Source: Segetibacter sp. 3557_3 (GTDB lineage: Bacteria; Bacteroidota; Bacteroidia; Chitinophagales; Chitinophagaceae). From it: 64,000 nt of DNA. The notes under the pieces were generated by a model. It was not told where the DNA came from. It was given only the letters and a program-made list of their open reading frames with translations, and made no database searches. The position numbers and the translations under genes were made by a program. Each line of letters starts with the position of its first letter. Within the stretch, counting starts at the first letter, position 1. Of the stretch, positions 63,052-64,000 are shown one piece after another. The stretch spans positions 106,331 through 170,330 of the forward strand of contig NZ_SMSK01000015.1 of the NCBI RefSeq assembly GCF_004354985.1, written 5' to 3'.

Positions 63052-63552
63052 ATGAGCGAACAATTTCAAGATTCCAAAACATCGGGTATACATTACCAAT
63101 TAAGCAGGTTAGCCGGCAATTGGGAAGGCAATACGAAAACCTGGTTTGAGCCCGACAAGCTTGCAGATGAATCGCCGATGCGTGGCCAGATGCAAACCAT
63201 ACTTGATGGCAGATTTATCATGCATGAGTATACCGGCGCATTCGGCGACAAGCCGTTTAGTGGTATCGCCATTTTTGGTTACGACCTTGCTTTACAACAA
63301 TTCCAGGGATTTTGGATTGACAGTTTTCATACCGGAACCGCAATGATGTTTTCAACCGGTAGTAAAGGTGATCATAACCTTAACGTACTCGGCAGCTATG
63401 CCTATGTTACCCCCGAAGTAGAACAGCACTGGGGCTGGCGTACAAGTATAGAGATGGTCGGCGATGACGAGCTGGTGCTTACTGCTTACAATATCACACC
63501 CGAAGGAGACGAAAGTAAAGCAACAGAAACGGTGTACAAAAGGGTTAAATAA
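63052..63552 (+). CDS. DUF1579 family protein
   Basis: 166 residues resembling DUF1579: LSRLAGNWEGNTKTWFEPDKLADES, then QMQTILDGRFIMHEYTGAFGDKPFSGIAIFGYD and KFQ-like FQGFWIDSFHTGTAMMFSTG, ending with DELVLTAYNITPEGDESKATETVYKRV. The family is a lipocalin-like beta-barrel of unknown role, often near stress genes. No signal peptide is visible. It stands alone, divergent from the interrupted esterase gene. Confidence 0.85.
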   Translation: MSEQFQDSKTSGIHYQLSRLAGNWEGNTKTWFEPDKLADESPMRGQMQTILDGRFIMHEYTGAFGDKPFSGIAIFGYDLALQQFQGFWIDSFHTGTAMMFSTGSKGDHNLNVLGSYAYVTPEVEQHWGWRTSIEMVGDDELVLTAYNITPEGDESKATETVYKRVK

Positions 63553-64000
63553 CTATCCCGGGCCCATGCCTTCGTTTCAGCCTGTACACCGGGACTGCAT
63601 CCCGGAGTATGCGGCACAGGATTTCGACCCTTGTGCGATCATGCTTTATCAGCCCCTCGCTGCTTAATAGAATTACGTGTTGAGGGAGCTAACGAACTCC
63701 GTCGTTCAGCAATGTTGACGCTGTTTTTAGTTCCAAGCGATCACTTGTTGAATTATCGTTTGCATACTTCATCATTCGATCATGTTTAGTGAGAGCGGTA
63801 TTCCATATGCTGCTTGAAAATATGCGGTACAAGGGAGTGATTGCTATGATACGCCTTAGCTTTTTGAAACTTTTTTTTCTGTTTTGTTTATGCCACTCCT
63901 TTGTAGTTATTCACATATTTGGCCTGGTTATTTATCACTGCGACAGCTCTCAACGCTATTTTGCTTCTTATAGCGTTTATTGCAGATAATTCATGTTTTC
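63553..64000. other. Terminal region without a recognised gene
   Basis: 448 bases to the window edge. A 66-codon frame at 63789-63989 (+) has one hydrophobic stretch but is Cys/Phe-rich and unconvincing. A gene could begin beyond the edge. Confidence 0.35.

Overview
The window reads as chromosomal DNA of a Bacteroidota bacterium, most likely family Chitinophagaceae. The evidence is a PhoX-type enzyme with a Por/type IX secretion sorting tail, TonB-dependent receptors of Bacteroidota type, DUF983, DUF6807 and DUF6157 family proteins, sparse Shine-Dalgarno sequences, several TTG/GTG starts, and a few TAnnTTTG-like -7 elements. No rRNA, tRNA, CRISPR array, phage or transposase gene was found. 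The family assignment is inference.

Layout. Positions 1-12.4 kb hold single genes and short clusters, mostly on the + strand: a dihydrofolate-reductase-like protein, an NmrA-like protein, a methyltransferase, exonuclease III, a VOC protein translationally coupled to a DUF6157 protein, an alpha/beta hydrolase, a membrane phosphoethanolamine-transferase-like sulfatase-fold protein, a cold-shock protein, a CheY-like protein, an intradiol dioxygenase-like lipoprotein, a GyrI-like protein and an AraC regulator followed by a DUF983 protein. Positions 12.9-21.9 kb hold a tripartite ABC export operon (adaptor, TolC, ATPase, two permeases) followed by an NtrC-type sigma-54 activator and its histidine kinase. 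A sigma-54-like promoter lies directly in front of the adaptor gene, which suggests the cluster regulates itself. Next come a divergent HxlR/DoxX pair with a three-repeat operator candidate, a diheme peroxidase with an alpha-helical N-terminal extension, a leucine-rich-repeat protein, and two very large secreted proteins: PhoX with a sorting domain, and a beta-helix plus sorbosone-dehydrogenase fusion.

Positions 33.5-38.7 kb carry an MFS transporter, a BrkB/YihY membrane protein and a lipase-META fusion. Positions 38.8-45.3 kb form a minus-strand carbohydrate cluster aimed at pectin or rhamnogalacturonan: a CE15-like esterase, a Gfo/Idh/MocA oxidoreductase, a DUF6807 protein, a CE12-like acetylesterase and a GH28 polygalacturonase. 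A phosphodiesterase-like pair and a glycine-rich basic membrane protein follow.

Positions 48.4-52.9 kb encode a tightly overlapping three-gene operon: a TonB-dependent receptor, a YfiR-like periplasmic protein and a CHASE8-like/HAMP/PAS histidine kinase. This looks like a trans-envelope sensing system and is the best candidate here for a little-described system. The remainder holds an SDR oxidoreductase, a second TonB-dependent beta-barrel protein, a lipoprotein, a lactate permease with a D-2-hydroxyacid dehydrogenase, an erythromycin-esterase-family gene interrupted by one in-frame TAA, and a DUF1579 protein.

Intergenic DNA contains several short repeat families: a tandem hairpin element near 3.45 kb, a 'TTGCGTCGCACTCTTGTAC' family at 29.4, 41.3 and 61.1 kb, a GC-rich pair at 12.5 and 45.6 kb, and an 8-bp tandem array at 38.7 kb. 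All functional calls come from reading the translated sequence by eye; no database search was possible.
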